Assembly (NCBI RefSeq): GCF_009712475.1
Contig: NZ_VCJO01000010.1
Coordinates: 149,028-213,027 of the forward strand
Source: Micromonospora sp. CP22
GTDB taxonomy: Bacteria > Actinomycetota > Actinomycetes > Mycobacteriales > Micromonosporaceae
Length of the DNA: 64,000 nt
Reading direction: 5' to 3'
Positions within the stretch are counted from its first letter, which is position 1. The number at the start of each line of letters is the position of its first letter. Position numbers and translations under genes: made by a program. Shown here in pieces: positions 39,333 through 48,335 of the stretch. The notes below the pieces were generated by a model, which worked only from the letters and a program-made list of their open reading frames with translations, ran no database searches and was not told the DNA's origin.

Positions 39333-39971
39333 TCAGGTGGTACCCCACTGGCCACGGTGGACGACCGTGCTGACGTCCCGGCGACGCGCGGCGACCGCCG
39401 GGTTCTGCGGTGGCAGGTCCTCGGCCCGGTACCCGACACAGATGCCGCCGATCGGCGTGTACTCGTCGGGGATGCCGAACTCGGCCTTGAAGGCGGCGGT
39501 GTGCGCGGGTACGTCCACCTCGGGCCGGAAGTCCTCGCCGGCGGCCGGCGTGATGCCGAAGAAGCACGCGCCCAGCCCTTCGTCGACGGCCGTGAGCAGC
39601 ATCATCAGCGCCGCCATGCCGGTGTCGACGTACCAGTAGGGTGCCGGCCAGCGGGCCTCCGACCGGTCGGTCCAGCCCTTGTCCGCTTCGGCGTACCGGG
39701 CGAGGTAGGCCGCCTTGTGCGCGAGCGGCACGACCACCAGCGGCGCGTTCTGCATGGTGGGGGTCTGCGCCACGCGGGTCGGTACGAACGGCCAGAACCT
39801 GGCCCGGTCGTCCGGCTCGGTGAGGGCGAGGAAGGCCCAACCCTGTGAGAAACCGGCCGACGGCGCCCGTAGTGCGCTGGCCAGGATCCTCTCCACGACC
39901 TCGGGGCTGAGTGGCCGGTCGGCGTAGTGCCGCACCATGCGGCGACGACGGATAACCTCTGCGAACTGCAT
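39333..39971 (-). CDS. Nitroreductase-family flavoprotein
   Basis: A 212-residue FMN-dependent oxidoreductase of the nitroreductase/NfnB fold. Seen: IRRRRMVRHYADRPLSPEVVERIL (FMN-binding start), ALRAPSAGFSQGWAF, GLGACFFGITP and PIGGICVGY. ATG 39971 was chosen as the first residue before the conserved FxEVIRxRRMVR block. There is no clear ribosome site. It lies 52 bp downstream of the PaaX gene on the same strand and may be co-transcribed. Substrate unknown. Confidence 0.88.
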   Translation of the reverse strand: MQFAEVIRRRRMVRHYADRPLSPEVVERILASALRAPSAGFSQGWAFLALTEPDDRARFWPFVPTRVAQTPTMQNAPLVVVPLAHKAAYLARYAEADKGWTDRSEARWPAPYWYVDTGMAALMMLLTAVDEGLGACFFGITPAAGEDFRPEVDVPAHTAAFKAEFGIPDEYTPIGGICVGYRAEDLPPQNPAVAARRRDVSTVVHRGQWGTT

Positions 39972-40023
39972 GCCGGTGATCTTGCCACCGTCGCCGCCCC
40001 GCCGACCACCCGTCTCCGGAGCG

Positions 40024-41079
40024 TCAGGCCAGCTCGTCCGGGGTGGCCCGCCCGTCGCAGCCGACGGTCGGTTCCAGGTTCCGGCACGAGGCGGGTTGCC
40101 CTGCCTCGGCCGGGTGCGCGCCGTCACCACGGATACCGGCGATCAGGTCGGCGGTGGTGTGGGCGCGGATGCCCAGCGGCGCGCTGTCGGTGAACCGGCG
40201 AACGACCGCGCGGACGTGCTGCTCGGCGGGCTGGGCGAGACCGTCGTAGACGGCCGCGAACAGTTCCCGGGCCGGCTGCCTGAGCCAGCCGGGTGGCAGC
40301 AGTTCCACCGGCAGTTGCGGGTCCAGGGTGGGAAAGCGACGGAAGGTGTCCATCACCTCGGTACGCGCCCGAACCGCCGCCGAACCGTCGACCTGCCCGG
40401 ACCTGACCAGGGGCAGCAGCGGCGTCCAACGCTCCAGGAACTCCTCGTAGTGCCGGCCGATGGCGTCGACGTCCCAGGCCTCGATCGGGGCGCGCTCGCT
40501 GATCGAACCCAGCGCGTCCTGGCGGCCACGGAAGACCGTGACGGTGCCGAGGGTCAACTGTTCGAGCTGCGCCCGCGCCTGCGGGGTCAGCTCGTACGGC
40601 GAGATCCACAGGCCGTCGTACAGCGGCGCGTAGCCGAGCCAGCGGAGTTGGCCGCGCAGGGCCCGGCGCTGCGCGCTGCGGTCCTGGGGCAGCGAGAAGG
40701 CCACGATGGTCCAGCATCCGTCCCACGGTGCCGCCGCGGCGGCGGAGGTGAGGATCCAGTTGCCGCCGGTGGAGAGGTTCGCGGCGGCGGCGCGGCTGAG
40801 CCGGTAGGAGCTACGACGTCCGTGTCGACTGCCTTCGAGCACGCCACGGCGGGCCAGCCGACTGATCGCGGTACGGGCACCGGCGGTGGAGACCCCGGAT
40901 TCGGTGAGCAGCGCGACGATCGCGGCGGAGGGAAGCGCGGCACGGGTTCGCAGGGTGTAGTCGGCCAGCAACGTCATGGCGAAGCCCTGGGGCGAGTTGC
41001 CCACCTGCCGCCGTGGCATCCGGAGCGTGTCGCTCTCGTCGTCGGAGTAGATCTCCTCGATGTGGAACGGGCTAGTCAC
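40024..41079 (-). CDS. PaaX-family transcriptional regulator
   Basis: A 351-residue regulator. The N-terminal winged helix (AIVALLTESGVSTAGARTAI, SRLARRGVLEGSRHGRRSSY) is followed by the central PaaX domain (CWTIVAFSLPQDRSAQRRALR, YAPLYDGLWISP) and the C-terminal PaaX_C region. PaaX represses phenylacetate degradation via phenylacetyl-CoA in proteobacteria, but actinobacterial homologs control varied genes and no paa genes are here. GTG 41079 has GGAG nearby; ATG 41022 is a second option. Confidence 0.87.
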   Translation of the reverse strand: MTSPFHIEEIYSDDESDTLRMPRRQVGNSPQGFAMTLLADYTLRTRAALPSAAIVALLTESGVSTAGARTAISRLARRGVLEGSRHGRRSSYRLSRAAAANLSTGGNWILTSAAAAAPWDGCWTIVAFSLPQDRSAQRRALRGQLRWLGYAPLYDGLWISPYELTPQARAQLEQLTLGTVTVFRGRQDALGSISERAPIEAWDVDAIGRHYEEFLERWTPLLPLVRSGQVDGSAAVRARTEVMDTFRRFPTLDPQLPVELLPPGWLRQPARELFAAVYDGLAQPAEQHVRAVVRRFTDSAPLGIRAHTTADLIAGIRGDGAHPAEAGQPASCRNLEPTVGCDGRATPDELA

Positions 41080-41365
41080 GGGCGCTCCGGACCTGACTCG
41101 GGGACGGGGTATCGACTGTAGATCGACGCCGATTCGCCGGTTCCCCACCAGGCCGGAACGAAGGTCCCAGTTGATCGAGGTGCGTCAATTGACACTTCCT
41201 GGACCCGGGAGAACAATATCTGCTACACGACGCCACCCGGAGCCGGGCAGGGCAAGCCAGACGTGGTGGACATGCCGTGATCACCACGCGGGGAGTTGGG
41301 CGAACCCGCGAGCACAACGCACAGACCGTCCCCAGCCTGCACCACAGGTGTGCGAAGGAGTCGCC

Positions 41366-42727
41366 GTGAAAATCAGAAGGAAACTGCTGCTCGGCGTGGC
41401 CATGTCACTGGTCGCGGCGGGCCTGGTGGTGCCCACCTACAGTCCCGCGTACGCGGCCTCGCTGACCGAGGTGACCAACTTCGGTGACAACCCCGGCCGG
41501 ATGCGGATGCACATCTACGTGCCGGACAACCGCCCGGCCAGGCCGGCCACGGTGGTGGCCATGCACGGATGCGGCGGCTCCGGCCCCGGCTTCTACTCCG
41601 GAAGCGAGTTCGCCAGCCTGGCCGACCGCCACGGCTTCATCGTGATCTACCCGTCCGCGACCCAACAGGCCGGTTTCGGCAACTGCTTCGACACGTGGTC
41701 GGACGCCGCCAAGCGCCGTGGTGGTGGCAGCGACCCCGTCTCGATCATGTCGATGATCCGGTACGCGCAGCAGCAGCACAGCGCCGACCCGGACCGGGTC
41801 TACGCCACGGGCAGTTCGTCCGGCGGCATGATGACCAACCACATGCTGGCGCTGTACCCGGACGTCTTCAAGGCCGGCGCCGCTTTCATGGGGGTGCCGT
41901 ACAACTGCTTCGCCAACGCGGCGGACTACCCGCCCGGCAGCAGCCAGTGCACCGGCGGCAACATGAACCGGACCCCGCAGCAGTGGGGTGACGCGGTACG
42001 CCAGGCCTACCCCGGCTACTCCGGTCCGCGTCCCCGGGTGCAGCTGTGGCACGGCACCAACGACACGCTCGTGCCGTACTCGCTGTTGCAGGAGGCCGTC
42101 GAGCAGTGGACCAACGTGTTCGGGCTCAGCCAGACGCCGACCTCCACGGACACGCCGCAGGCCAACTGGAACCGCCGCAGGTTCGCCGACACCAGCGGCA
42201 CCGTTCAGGTCGAGGCGTACAGCATCCAGGGTGCCGGACACAGCCTGCCCTCCGGTGGGATGGCGGCGGTCGCCGTCCAGTTCTTCGGCCTGACCAACCC
42301 GAGCCCGACCACGCCGCCACCGAACCCGACCACCCCGCCGCCGAACCCGACCACGCCACCGCCGAATCCCACCACCCCGCCGCCGAACCCGACCACGCCG
42401 CCGCCGGGTAACGCCGCCTGTCGGGTGACCATCGATCTCAACGCCTGGAACAACGGCCTCACCCAGAACATCACCATCACCAACACCGGCAGCGCCGTCA
42501 ACGGCTGGTCGCTGGTCTTCACCCTGCCCAGCGGCCAGACCATCACCGGCGGATGGAACGCCGACTACAGCCCCTCCACCGGGCAGGTCACCGCCCGCAA
42601 CCTCTCCTACAACGCCAGCATCCCCACCAACGGATCGGTGACGATCGGCTTCCAGGCCACCCACACCGGCAACACCGCGAAACCCACCTCGTTCACCCTC
42701 AACGGCGCGGCCTGCACGGTCGCCTGA
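41366..42727 (+). CDS. Secreted CE1-like (feruloyl/acetylxylan) esterase with CBM2
   Basis: A 453-residue exported esterase of the PHB-depolymerase/CE1 family. Signal peptide to about AYA-AS (30). Oxyanion motif VVAMHGCGGSG, nucleophile Ser in YATGSSSGGMM, Asp in WHGTNDTLVP and His in GAGHSLPSG. Then a linker of five NPTTPPP-type repeats and a C-terminal CBM2 (RVTIDLNAWNNGL...). The cellulose/xylan-binding module argues for feruloyl or acetylxylan esterase rather than polyester depolymerase. GTG with AAGGAG 5 nt before. TTGACA at 41189 and CAATAT at 41214 (19-nt spacer) could be its promoter. Confidence 0.9.
   Translation: MKIRRKLLLGVAMSLVAAGLVVPTYSPAYAASLTEVTNFGDNPGRMRMHIYVPDNRPARPATVVAMHGCGGSGPGFYSGSEFASLADRHGFIVIYPSATQQAGFGNCFDTWSDAAKRRGGGSDPVSIMSMIRYAQQQHSADPDRVYATGSSSGGMMTNHMLALYPDVFKAGAAFMGVPYNCFANAADYPPGSSQCTGGNMNRTPQQWGDAVRQAYPGYSGPRPRVQLWHGTNDTLVPYSLLQEAVEQWTNVFGLSQTPTSTDTPQANWNRRRFADTSGTVQVEAYSIQGAGHSLPSGGMAAVAVQFFGLTNPSPTTPPPNPTTPPPNPTTPPPNPTTPPPNPTTPPPGNAACRVTIDLNAWNNGLTQNITITNTGSAVNGWSLVFTLPSGQTITGGWNADYSPSTGQVTARNLSYNASIPTNGSVTIGFQATHTGNTAKPTSFTLNGAACTVA
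42307..42411 (+). repeat. 21-bp tandem repeat coding for the Pro/Thr linker
   Basis: About five copies of a 21-bp unit coding NPTTPPP within the esterase gene, with few third-base changes. Such repeats can change copy number by slippage and alter the length of the linker between catalytic domain and CBM2. Confidence 0.75.
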
Positions 42728-42737
42728 CCCCACCAGC

Positions 42738-42775
42738 GCTCCCGGGGAGGCATGCTCGCGTGCCTCCCCGGGAGC
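42738..42775. terminator. Bidirectional hairpin terminator
   Basis: A perfect 15-bp stem (GCTCCCGGGGAGGCA and complement) with an 8-nt loop, between the convergent esterase and TetR genes. Confidence 0.85.
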
Positions 42776-42818
42776 ACGCTCGTCGGCGGCGTACCCATGG
42801 GCGCCCCGGAGGGGCCCG

Positions 42819-43502
42819 CTACCTGGCCGCGACTCCCTGGGCGAGCAGGCCGTCGACCAGGGCGCGCAGGCCGTCGACGAAGGTGTCGCGCGGGGCGAGC
42901 ACGGCCCAGCGGTCACCGAGCGCGGCGAGGTGCGGCAGCTTCTTGGCGTCGATGCTGCCGAAGAAGTCGCCTCTGCGGTTGATCGCCTCCTGGCCGCCCC
43001 GGCGGGCGGTGTGTGAACGGACGAGGATCTCCCCGACCGTGTAGTACCAGATGCTGCGGAAGACGTAGACCGCGTGCTCGGGGGTGCAGCCGTAGTCGAC
43101 GGCACCGGCCACGACCGCCTCGACCAACCCCAGGGGTGAGTCACTGAGCCGGGCGATGAACCCGTCGGTGGTGAGGACGTCGGCCGCCCACGGCCACGCC
43201 GCGAGCGCGTCGTGGATGGTGGTGGCGGCGGCGATGACCCGTTCCCGTGGATCGTCGGGCAGCTCGGGATAGGCGACCTGCTCCCCGTACTCGTTGATCA
43301 GCAGGAAGAGCAGGTCTTCCTTGTCCTGTACGTGGTGATACAGAGTCGTCGCCCCCACGCCGATCTCGGCGGCCAACTTGCGGATCGTCAGCCTCTCCCA
43401 CCCATTGCGATCGATGAGACCTCGCGCGGCGGCCAGGATCTGGGAACGGGAGGTCGTCGGCGGTCTGCCGGCTTTGAGTCGTGGCGCGTTGACTTGGGGC
43501 AC
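42819..43502 (-). CDS. TetR-family transcriptional regulator (paralog 1)
   Basis: A 227-residue regulator with N-terminal HTH (ILAAARGLIDRNGWERLTIR, KLAAEIGVGATTLYHHVQDK) and a TetR_C ligand domain containing VYVFRSIWYYTVGEILVRS. The same core IWYYxVGxxI is in the second TetR (45479), so the two are paralogs. It is divergent from an MFS exporter with one operator-like palindrome between. Likely represses the exporter until a drug or the cluster product binds. Confidence 0.88.
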   Translation of the reverse strand: MPQVNAPRLKAGRPPTTSRSQILAAARGLIDRNGWERLTIRKLAAEIGVGATTLYHHVQDKEDLLFLLINEYGEQVAYPELPDDPRERVIAAATTIHDALAAWPWAADVLTTDGFIARLSDSPLGLVEAVVAGAVDYGCTPEHAVYVFRSIWYYTVGEILVRSHTARRGGQEAINRRGDFFGSIDAKKLPHLAALGDRWAVLAPRDTFVDGLRALVDGLLAQGVAAR

Positions 43503-43583
43503 CGCCCCATCATGCCCCCTCTGCCAACCGGGTTGCTCCGAGGTAACGCGCTAGACAGCCATCAGCGACGATGTTAATTTCAG

Positions 43584-43597
43584 AACGCGTTCGAAAA
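43584..43597. promoter_or_regulatory. Putative TetR operator at the MFS promoter
   Basis: AACGCGTTCGAAAA, containing the 10-bp palindrome GAACGCGTTC (43583-43592), lies in the divergent TetR-MFS intergenic region. It matches 12 of 14 bases with AACGTGTTCGAGAA at the ABC transporter promoter (52713) in the same cluster. Confidence 0.6.
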
Positions 43598-43645
43598 GTC
43601 GATCGCCATCCTCATCAGTCACGACAGCAGAGGACCGGGTTTGCG

Positions 43646-45124
43646 GTGACCAACAAGGCACTACTCAACGAACAATCACCAATCGAACGAGGGGCCAGCC
43701 CAGGGCTCACCCTCGCCGCAGTGGCCGTCGTACAGTTCATGGTTTCGCTGGACCTGTCGGTCGTGAACCTCGGTCTGCCCGAGATCGCCACCAGCCTCGG
43801 CTTCAGCGAACTGGGCCTGACCTGGGTGATCCACGCCTACGCCCTGGCCTTCGGCGGGCTCCTCCTGCTCGGCGGCAAGATCGCCGACCGGTACGGCCAC
43901 AAGCGCATCCTGCTCATCGGGCTCTTCGTGTTCGGCATCGCCTCCCTCGCGGGTGGCTTCGCCGAGGAGCCCGGTCATCTCGTCGCCGCCCGGGTCGCCC
44001 AGGGCGTCGGCGCCGCCCTGCTCGCCCCCGCCGCGCTGGCCCTGCTGACCGCGACCTTCCCCAGCGGCAAGCCCCGGGTCAAGGCGTTCGGCGTGTGGGC
44101 CGCGATGAACGCCGCCGGTGGCGCCCTCGGCGTCCTGATCGGCGGTGTGCTCACCGAGTACGCGGGCTGGGAGTGGGTGATGTGGGTCAGCGCCCCGATG
44201 GCCGCGGTGGCCGCGGCGCTGACCTGGCGCGGCATCGCCAAGGACGTGCCGGTCCGGCCCGACGGCCGCCCGGACGTGCTCGGCGCCCTGCTGGCCACCG
44301 GCGGTATGACGCTGCTGGTGCTCGGCATCGTCCGCACCGACCGGTACGCCTGGAGTTCGATGGTCACCCTCAGCACCCTGGGGGCGGCGCTCGTGCTGCT
44401 CGCCGCGTTCGTCTACGTCGAGCGGAACACCACCCGTGACCCCCTGGTCCGGGTGGGCCTGCTGGCCAACCGTTCGGTCGCGGGCGCGAACAGCTACAAC
44501 CTCATCTTCGGTGCCACCATGGCCTCGGCCTTCTACTTCGTCTCGCTCTACCTCCAGCGGGTGCTCGGCACCAGCCCGGCGGAGACCGGTCTGAAGTTCC
44601 TGCCGCTGGCGATCGGCGTCGTCATCGGCTCCGTCATCGCCATCAAGCTGGGTTACAAGGTCCCCGCGCGGACGCTCATGGTCACCGGAGCGTTCGTGAG
44701 CGCGGTCGGCTTCGCCGGGTTCGGCCTGATCAGTGCCGACGGCTCGTTCCTCGCCGACGTCCTCGTGCCGTCGGTGATCGCCAGCGTCGGTTTCGGACTC
44801 TGCCTGGGGCCGATGGTCTCCACCGCCACCCACGGCGTCGCGCAGCACGAGACCGGCACGGCGTCCAGCCTGTTGAACAGTTCCCGGCAGCTCGGTGCCG
44901 CGCTCGGGCTCGCCGCGCTCAGCACCGCCGCCTTCGAGTACTCCGGCAAGGAGGGCACGCCCAGCGCGCTCAGCGACGGGTACGCCTTCGCCCTGACCCT
45001 CGGCGCCGGTCTCTGGATCGTCGCCGCCGTCATCGCGCTCGTCGTGCTACCTCGGGTCAACCCGGCTACGCAGCCCGCGCCGGACGACCGCGAGTTGGTC
45101 GACGTGCCGGAGAAGGCGGTCTGA
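43646..45124 (+). CDS. MFS drug/metabolite exporter, DHA2 (EmrB/QacA) family
   Basis: A 492-residue exporter with 14 predicted helices. Seen: motif A GKIADRYGHKRILLIG, the DHA2 motif VQFMVSLDLSVVNLGLPEIA in helix 1, motif C-like AMNAAGGALGVLIGG, and a late GTASSLLNSSRQLGAALG. GTG 43646 was chosen because an upstream in-frame ATG (43571) would place the start ahead of the operator palindrome; GAGGA lies ~12 nt before it, a poor spacing. Between two paralogous TetR genes and beside the NRPS cluster, it may export the cluster product. Confidence 0.88.
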   Translation: MTNKALLNEQSPIERGASPGLTLAAVAVVQFMVSLDLSVVNLGLPEIATSLGFSELGLTWVIHAYALAFGGLLLLGGKIADRYGHKRILLIGLFVFGIASLAGGFAEEPGHLVAARVAQGVGAALLAPAALALLTATFPSGKPRVKAFGVWAAMNAAGGALGVLIGGVLTEYAGWEWVMWVSAPMAAVAAALTWRGIAKDVPVRPDGRPDVLGALLATGGMTLLVLGIVRTDRYAWSSMVTLSTLGAALVLLAAFVYVERNTTRDPLVRVGLLANRSVAGANSYNLIFGATMASAFYFVSLYLQRVLGTSPAETGLKFLPLAIGVVIGSVIAIKLGYKVPARTLMVTGAFVSAVGFAGFGLISADGSFLADVLVPSVIASVGFGLCLGPMVSTATHGVAQHETGTASSLLNSSRQLGAALGLAALSTAAFEYSGKEGTPSALSDGYAFALTLGAGLWIVAAVIALVVLPRVNPATQPAPDDRELVDVPEKAV

Positions 45125-45478
45125 TCGGAACTCGGTAACCACGCAGAAACCGCGCATCGCGATGTCGGTCGACACGCCGCGACGAGGACCCGGCACCCCC
45201 CTTCGGCGGATCCTCCGTCTCTGAGAACACGCTTCGAGACACGCGGCACTGCGTCGGCGGCCGGTACGTCATGAGCGGCTCACTCGGTGCCGGCCGGGGT
45301 CGGCCCGCGACGGAACACCCCGTCGCGCGCCGGCCCCGGCCGGGCAACACACCGTCGCCGGACTCGCGTGCCCGCACACGGTCGTCCCACCGGCCCCGGA
45401 AGTCCGGCCCGGGCCCGGCCCCGCGACCCGGCGGCCCGCCTCCGCAACGTGGAGCGTGCCGCATCCGAAGGATGGAAA
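45125..45478. other. Intergenic region upstream of the second TetR gene
   Basis: No credible ORF before ATG 45479; an open frame from 45287 is Arg/Pro-rich with no ribosome site. At 45226-45240 GAACACGCTTCGAGA contains the TTCGAGA core of the cluster operator motif, and its reverse complement contains AGCGTGTTCT, close to a motif at the right edge. Possible autoregulatory site. Confidence 0.4.
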
Positions 45479-46315
45479 ATGCCCACAGACGTACCCCGCA
45501 GGCGGGGCGTCGGTCGACCACCACGCCTGTCCCTGGAAACGATCATCGAAACGGCCACCCGGATCCTTCAGGACGAGGGCCTCGAACGGCTGTCGATGCG
45601 GCGCCTGGCGCACGAACTGGGCAGTGCCCCGATGGCGCTCTACCACCACGTGGCCGACAAGGACGAACTGCTGGCGCGGGTGATGGAGTCGCAGGCCCAG
45701 TGCATCCCCCGGCCCGACCTGCCCGCCGAGCCTCGGGAGCGGCTCATCGCCGCCTCGGTCCTGCTGTACGACCTGCTCGCCGAACGTCCCTGGATCGTCG
45801 AGGTGCTGACCGGCGACAACCTGATCGGTCCATCGGCGCTGTGGATCGTGGAGGAGATGCTGGGCGCGGCGGCCGACTACGGCTACTCCCCCGACGAGGC
45901 ACACCACGTCTACCGGACGATCTGGTACTACATCGTGGGGAACCTGATCATCCGGGTGACCCGCTCCCGACGCCCCGCTCGCACCGCCCACCAGGACGAG
46001 ATCGTCGCCCAGTTGACCACGGCCACCCACCCTCAGCTGAGCAGGATCGCCGACCGGTGGGCCGACCTGAACGCCCGCGAGCGCCACCACGAGGCGCTGG
46101 TGGCGATCGTCGACGGGCTGTTGCCCGCCCGCCCGGCAGCGGCACCCGCCTGCCGCACGGCGGACACCTCAGGTGCGGCGACCACGAACACCAAGCTCGA
46201 ACGGCAGGGCGGCAGCGAACCGAGTCACCTGGAACTGTTCATCTCGTTGTGCTTCCCGCCGTACGGTTCTCCCCCAAAGTTCAGCATGAACTGGTCCCCC
46301 GCCACCCGGGCCTAG
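45479..46315 (+). CDS. TetR-family transcriptional regulator (paralog 2, with C-terminal tail)
   Basis: A 278-residue regulator. HTH in ETIIETATRILQDEGLERLS and RRLAHELGSAPMALYHHVADK; TetR_C domain with VYRTIWYYIVGNLIIRVTR, paralogous to the regulator at 42819. It is ~50 residues longer than that one. The tail after ~225 is low-complexity and ends in a hydrophobic/aromatic stretch (HLELFISLCFPPYGSPP). GAAGGA lies 6 nt before ATG 45479. It faces the AsnB operon, with a terminator on each side. Candidate regulator of the NRPS cluster. Confidence 0.87.
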   Translation: MPTDVPRRRGVGRPPRLSLETIIETATRILQDEGLERLSMRRLAHELGSAPMALYHHVADKDELLARVMESQAQCIPRPDLPAEPRERLIAASVLLYDLLAERPWIVEVLTGDNLIGPSALWIVEEMLGAAADYGYSPDEAHHVYRTIWYYIVGNLIIRVTRSRRPARTAHQDEIVAQLTTATHPQLSRIADRWADLNARERHHEALVAIVDGLLPARPAAAPACRTADTSGAATTNTKLERQGGSEPSHLELFISLCFPPYGSPPKFSMNWSPATRA

Positions 46316-46324
46316 GCGCGTGTT

Positions 46325-46355
46325 CGAGGAGGCTCGCCCGTGGCGAGCCTCCTCG
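46325..46355 (+). terminator. Hairpin terminator of TetR paralog 2
   Basis: A perfect 14-bp stem (CGAGGAGGCTCGCC and complement) with a 3-nt loop, 9 bp after the TetR stop. Confidence 0.85.
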
Positions 46356-46402
46356 ACATCGGTGCTGCGAGCCACGACCGGTCCCGGTCGGTCGCCACGT
46401 GC

Positions 46403-46436
46403 GCGTACCCCGACCACGCGGGTGGTCGGGGTACGC
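46403..46436 (-). terminator. Hairpin terminator at the end of the ABC-TEII-asnB operon
   Basis: A perfect 15-bp stem (GCGTACCCCGACCAC and complement) with a 4-nt loop, 11 bp after the asnB stop. It ends the long minus-strand operon. Confidence 0.85.
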
Positions 46437-46447
46437 CGTCGCTGACG

Positions 46448-48289
46448 CTAGAGCTGCAACTGGGGCGAGTGCAGATCCAGCCAGGTGTGCAGGTCGAGGG
46501 TCCGTTCCAGCGCACCGCGCATCGCCACCGGCATCCGCGCCGGGTCCTGCGCCACGGCCTGCTGGGCCCAGTTCCGGTCGATCAGCGCGAACACCTTCGC
46601 GTCCCGGTCGGCCACCAGTTCCTTCACCTGCTGTTGGAGGATCCCCGCGTACGCCGGGTTCTGCGTCGACGGGTACGGGCTCTTGACCCGCTCCACCACC
46701 GACCGGGGCAGCACGTGAGCGGCGGCCTGACGCAGCAGGCTCTTCTCCCGACCGTCGGACACCTTCATCGACCACGGCGTGTTGTAGACGTACTCGACGA
46801 GGCGGTGGTCGCAGAACGGCACCCGTACCTCGAGTCCCACCGCCATCGACAGTCGGTCCTTGCGATCGAGCAGGGACCGCACGAACCGGGTCAGGTGCAG
46901 ATGACAGGCGATCCGCATGCGTCGCTCCGCCGCGGACTCCCCGTCCAGATGCTCCACCTCGGCGAGCGCCGAGGCGTACTGGTCCGCCGTGTAGGCGGCG
47001 ACGTCGAGCCGCTCCCGCAGGCCCTGCTCGATGTGATCGGTACGCCCCGGCAGGGTCAACGGTGGGATGACGGTCATCCAGGGGAACGTGCCGGCGTTCA
47101 ACGCCGCCTCGTGATGGAACCAGGGGTAGCCGGCGAACACCTCGTCCGCCGCCTCCCCGGACAACGCCACGGTGGAGTGTTGCCGGATCGCCTTGAACAG
47201 CAGATACAGCGACAGGTCGAGGTCACCGAAGCCGTTCGGGATGTCGCGGGCGGCCACCGCCGCGCGGCGCACCGCGGGGTCGGACAGTTCGGCGGGATCG
47301 AGCACCACGTCCCGGTGCGCCGACCCGACGTGGGCCACCACATCGCGTACGAAGGGCGAATCCGGGGTGTCCCGCATCTCGTCGGGTACGAAGTTGTCCT
47401 CCTGGCCGACGAAGTCCACCGAGAAGCTGCGGACCTGCTCGCCCCGTAGGCCGAGCCGCTGCCCGGCGATGGAGGTGATCGCGCTGGAGTCCAGGCCACC
47501 GGAGAGCAGGACGCACTGCGGCACATCGGAGATCAACTGGTGGTCGATCACGTCGGTGAGCAGGTCACGTACGCGGCCCACGGTGTCGTCGAGGCTGTCG
47601 GTGTGCTCGACCGCGCGCAGCCGCCAGTAGACCCGCTGCCTGATGCCCCTGCGGTCCACCGTGACCAACTCGCCGGGCAGCACCTCGTGCATGCCCTTCC
47701 ACAGCGCCCAGCCGGGTGCCTTCGTCTGGGCGAACAGCTCGCGCAGCCCGTCGGTGTCCACCACCTTGGGCGCCAGCGGATTCGCCAGGATCGCCTTGGG
47801 CTCGGAGCCGAAGAGGACGCCGTCCGACGTCGGGTAGTAGAAGAGCGGCTTGATGCCCATCCGGTCCCGGATGAGCACCAGCTTCTGGTCACGCTCGTCC
47901 CAGATCGCGAAGGCGTACATGCCTTCCAGGTGGTCCACGACGCTCTCCGACCACTGGAGATAGCCACGGAGCACGACCTCGGTGTCGCTCTCGGTCCGGA
48001 ACGTGTGCCCGAGTGCCCTGAGCCGCTCGCGCAGCTCCCGGAAGTTGTAGACCTCTCCGGAGTACACCAGGGCCACCTCACCGGCCGGCGTGCTCGCGGT
48101 CATCGGCTGCACGCCGCCGGTCAGGTCGATGACGGCGAGCCGCCGGTGGCCGAGCGCGGCGTGCGTACGCACGAACACCCCACGGTCATCCGGCCCCCGG
48201 CAGGCCATGGTCTCGGTCATCGCGTCGAGCGTCGCGCCCTGACGCGTCAGATCAGCGTCGAACGATACCCACCCGGTAATGCCACACAT
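46448..48289 (-). CDS. asnB: Asparagine synthase-like glutamine amidotransferase
   Basis: A 613-residue AsnB. N-terminal class II glutaminase begins MCGITGW with catalytic Cys2, and Arg (HRRLAVIDL) and Asn (YNFRELR) residues are present. C-terminal synthetase has the pyrophosphatase loop SGGLDSS (263-269) and SGEAADEVFAGYP. All key residues are intact. GAGG lies before ATG. It is last in an operon with the ABC pair and TEII, which suggests work for the cluster, for example turning a carboxyl group of the peptide into an amide, as AsnB homologs do in some antibiotic pathways. Ordinary asparagine supply remains possible. Confidence 0.9.
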   Translation of the reverse strand: MCGITGWVSFDADLTRQGATLDAMTETMACRGPDDRGVFVRTHAALGHRRLAVIDLTGGVQPMTASTPAGEVALVYSGEVYNFRELRERLRALGHTFRTESDTEVVLRGYLQWSESVVDHLEGMYAFAIWDERDQKLVLIRDRMGIKPLFYYPTSDGVLFGSEPKAILANPLAPKVVDTDGLRELFAQTKAPGWALWKGMHEVLPGELVTVDRRGIRQRVYWRLRAVEHTDSLDDTVGRVRDLLTDVIDHQLISDVPQCVLLSGGLDSSAITSIAGQRLGLRGEQVRSFSVDFVGQEDNFVPDEMRDTPDSPFVRDVVAHVGSAHRDVVLDPAELSDPAVRRAAVAARDIPNGFGDLDLSLYLLFKAIRQHSTVALSGEAADEVFAGYPWFHHEAALNAGTFPWMTVIPPLTLPGRTDHIEQGLRERLDVAAYTADQYASALAEVEHLDGESAAERRMRIACHLHLTRFVRSLLDRKDRLSMAVGLEVRVPFCDHRLVEYVYNTPWSMKVSDGREKSLLRQAAAHVLPRSVVERVKSPYPSTQNPAYAGILQQQVKELVADRDAKVFALIDRNWAQQAVAQDPARMPVAMRGALERTLDLHTWLDLHSPQLQL

Positions 48290-48335
48290 CTCGTCCTCAT
48301 TCCACTCGGTCGTAGGCGATGCTCGTCGGTCCGGG

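Noticed and set aside
41366..42727. PHB depolymerase as the name of the esterase
   Set aside because: The fold is shared, but the CBM2 and the presence of xylan enzymes point to a feruloyl or acetylxylan esterase.
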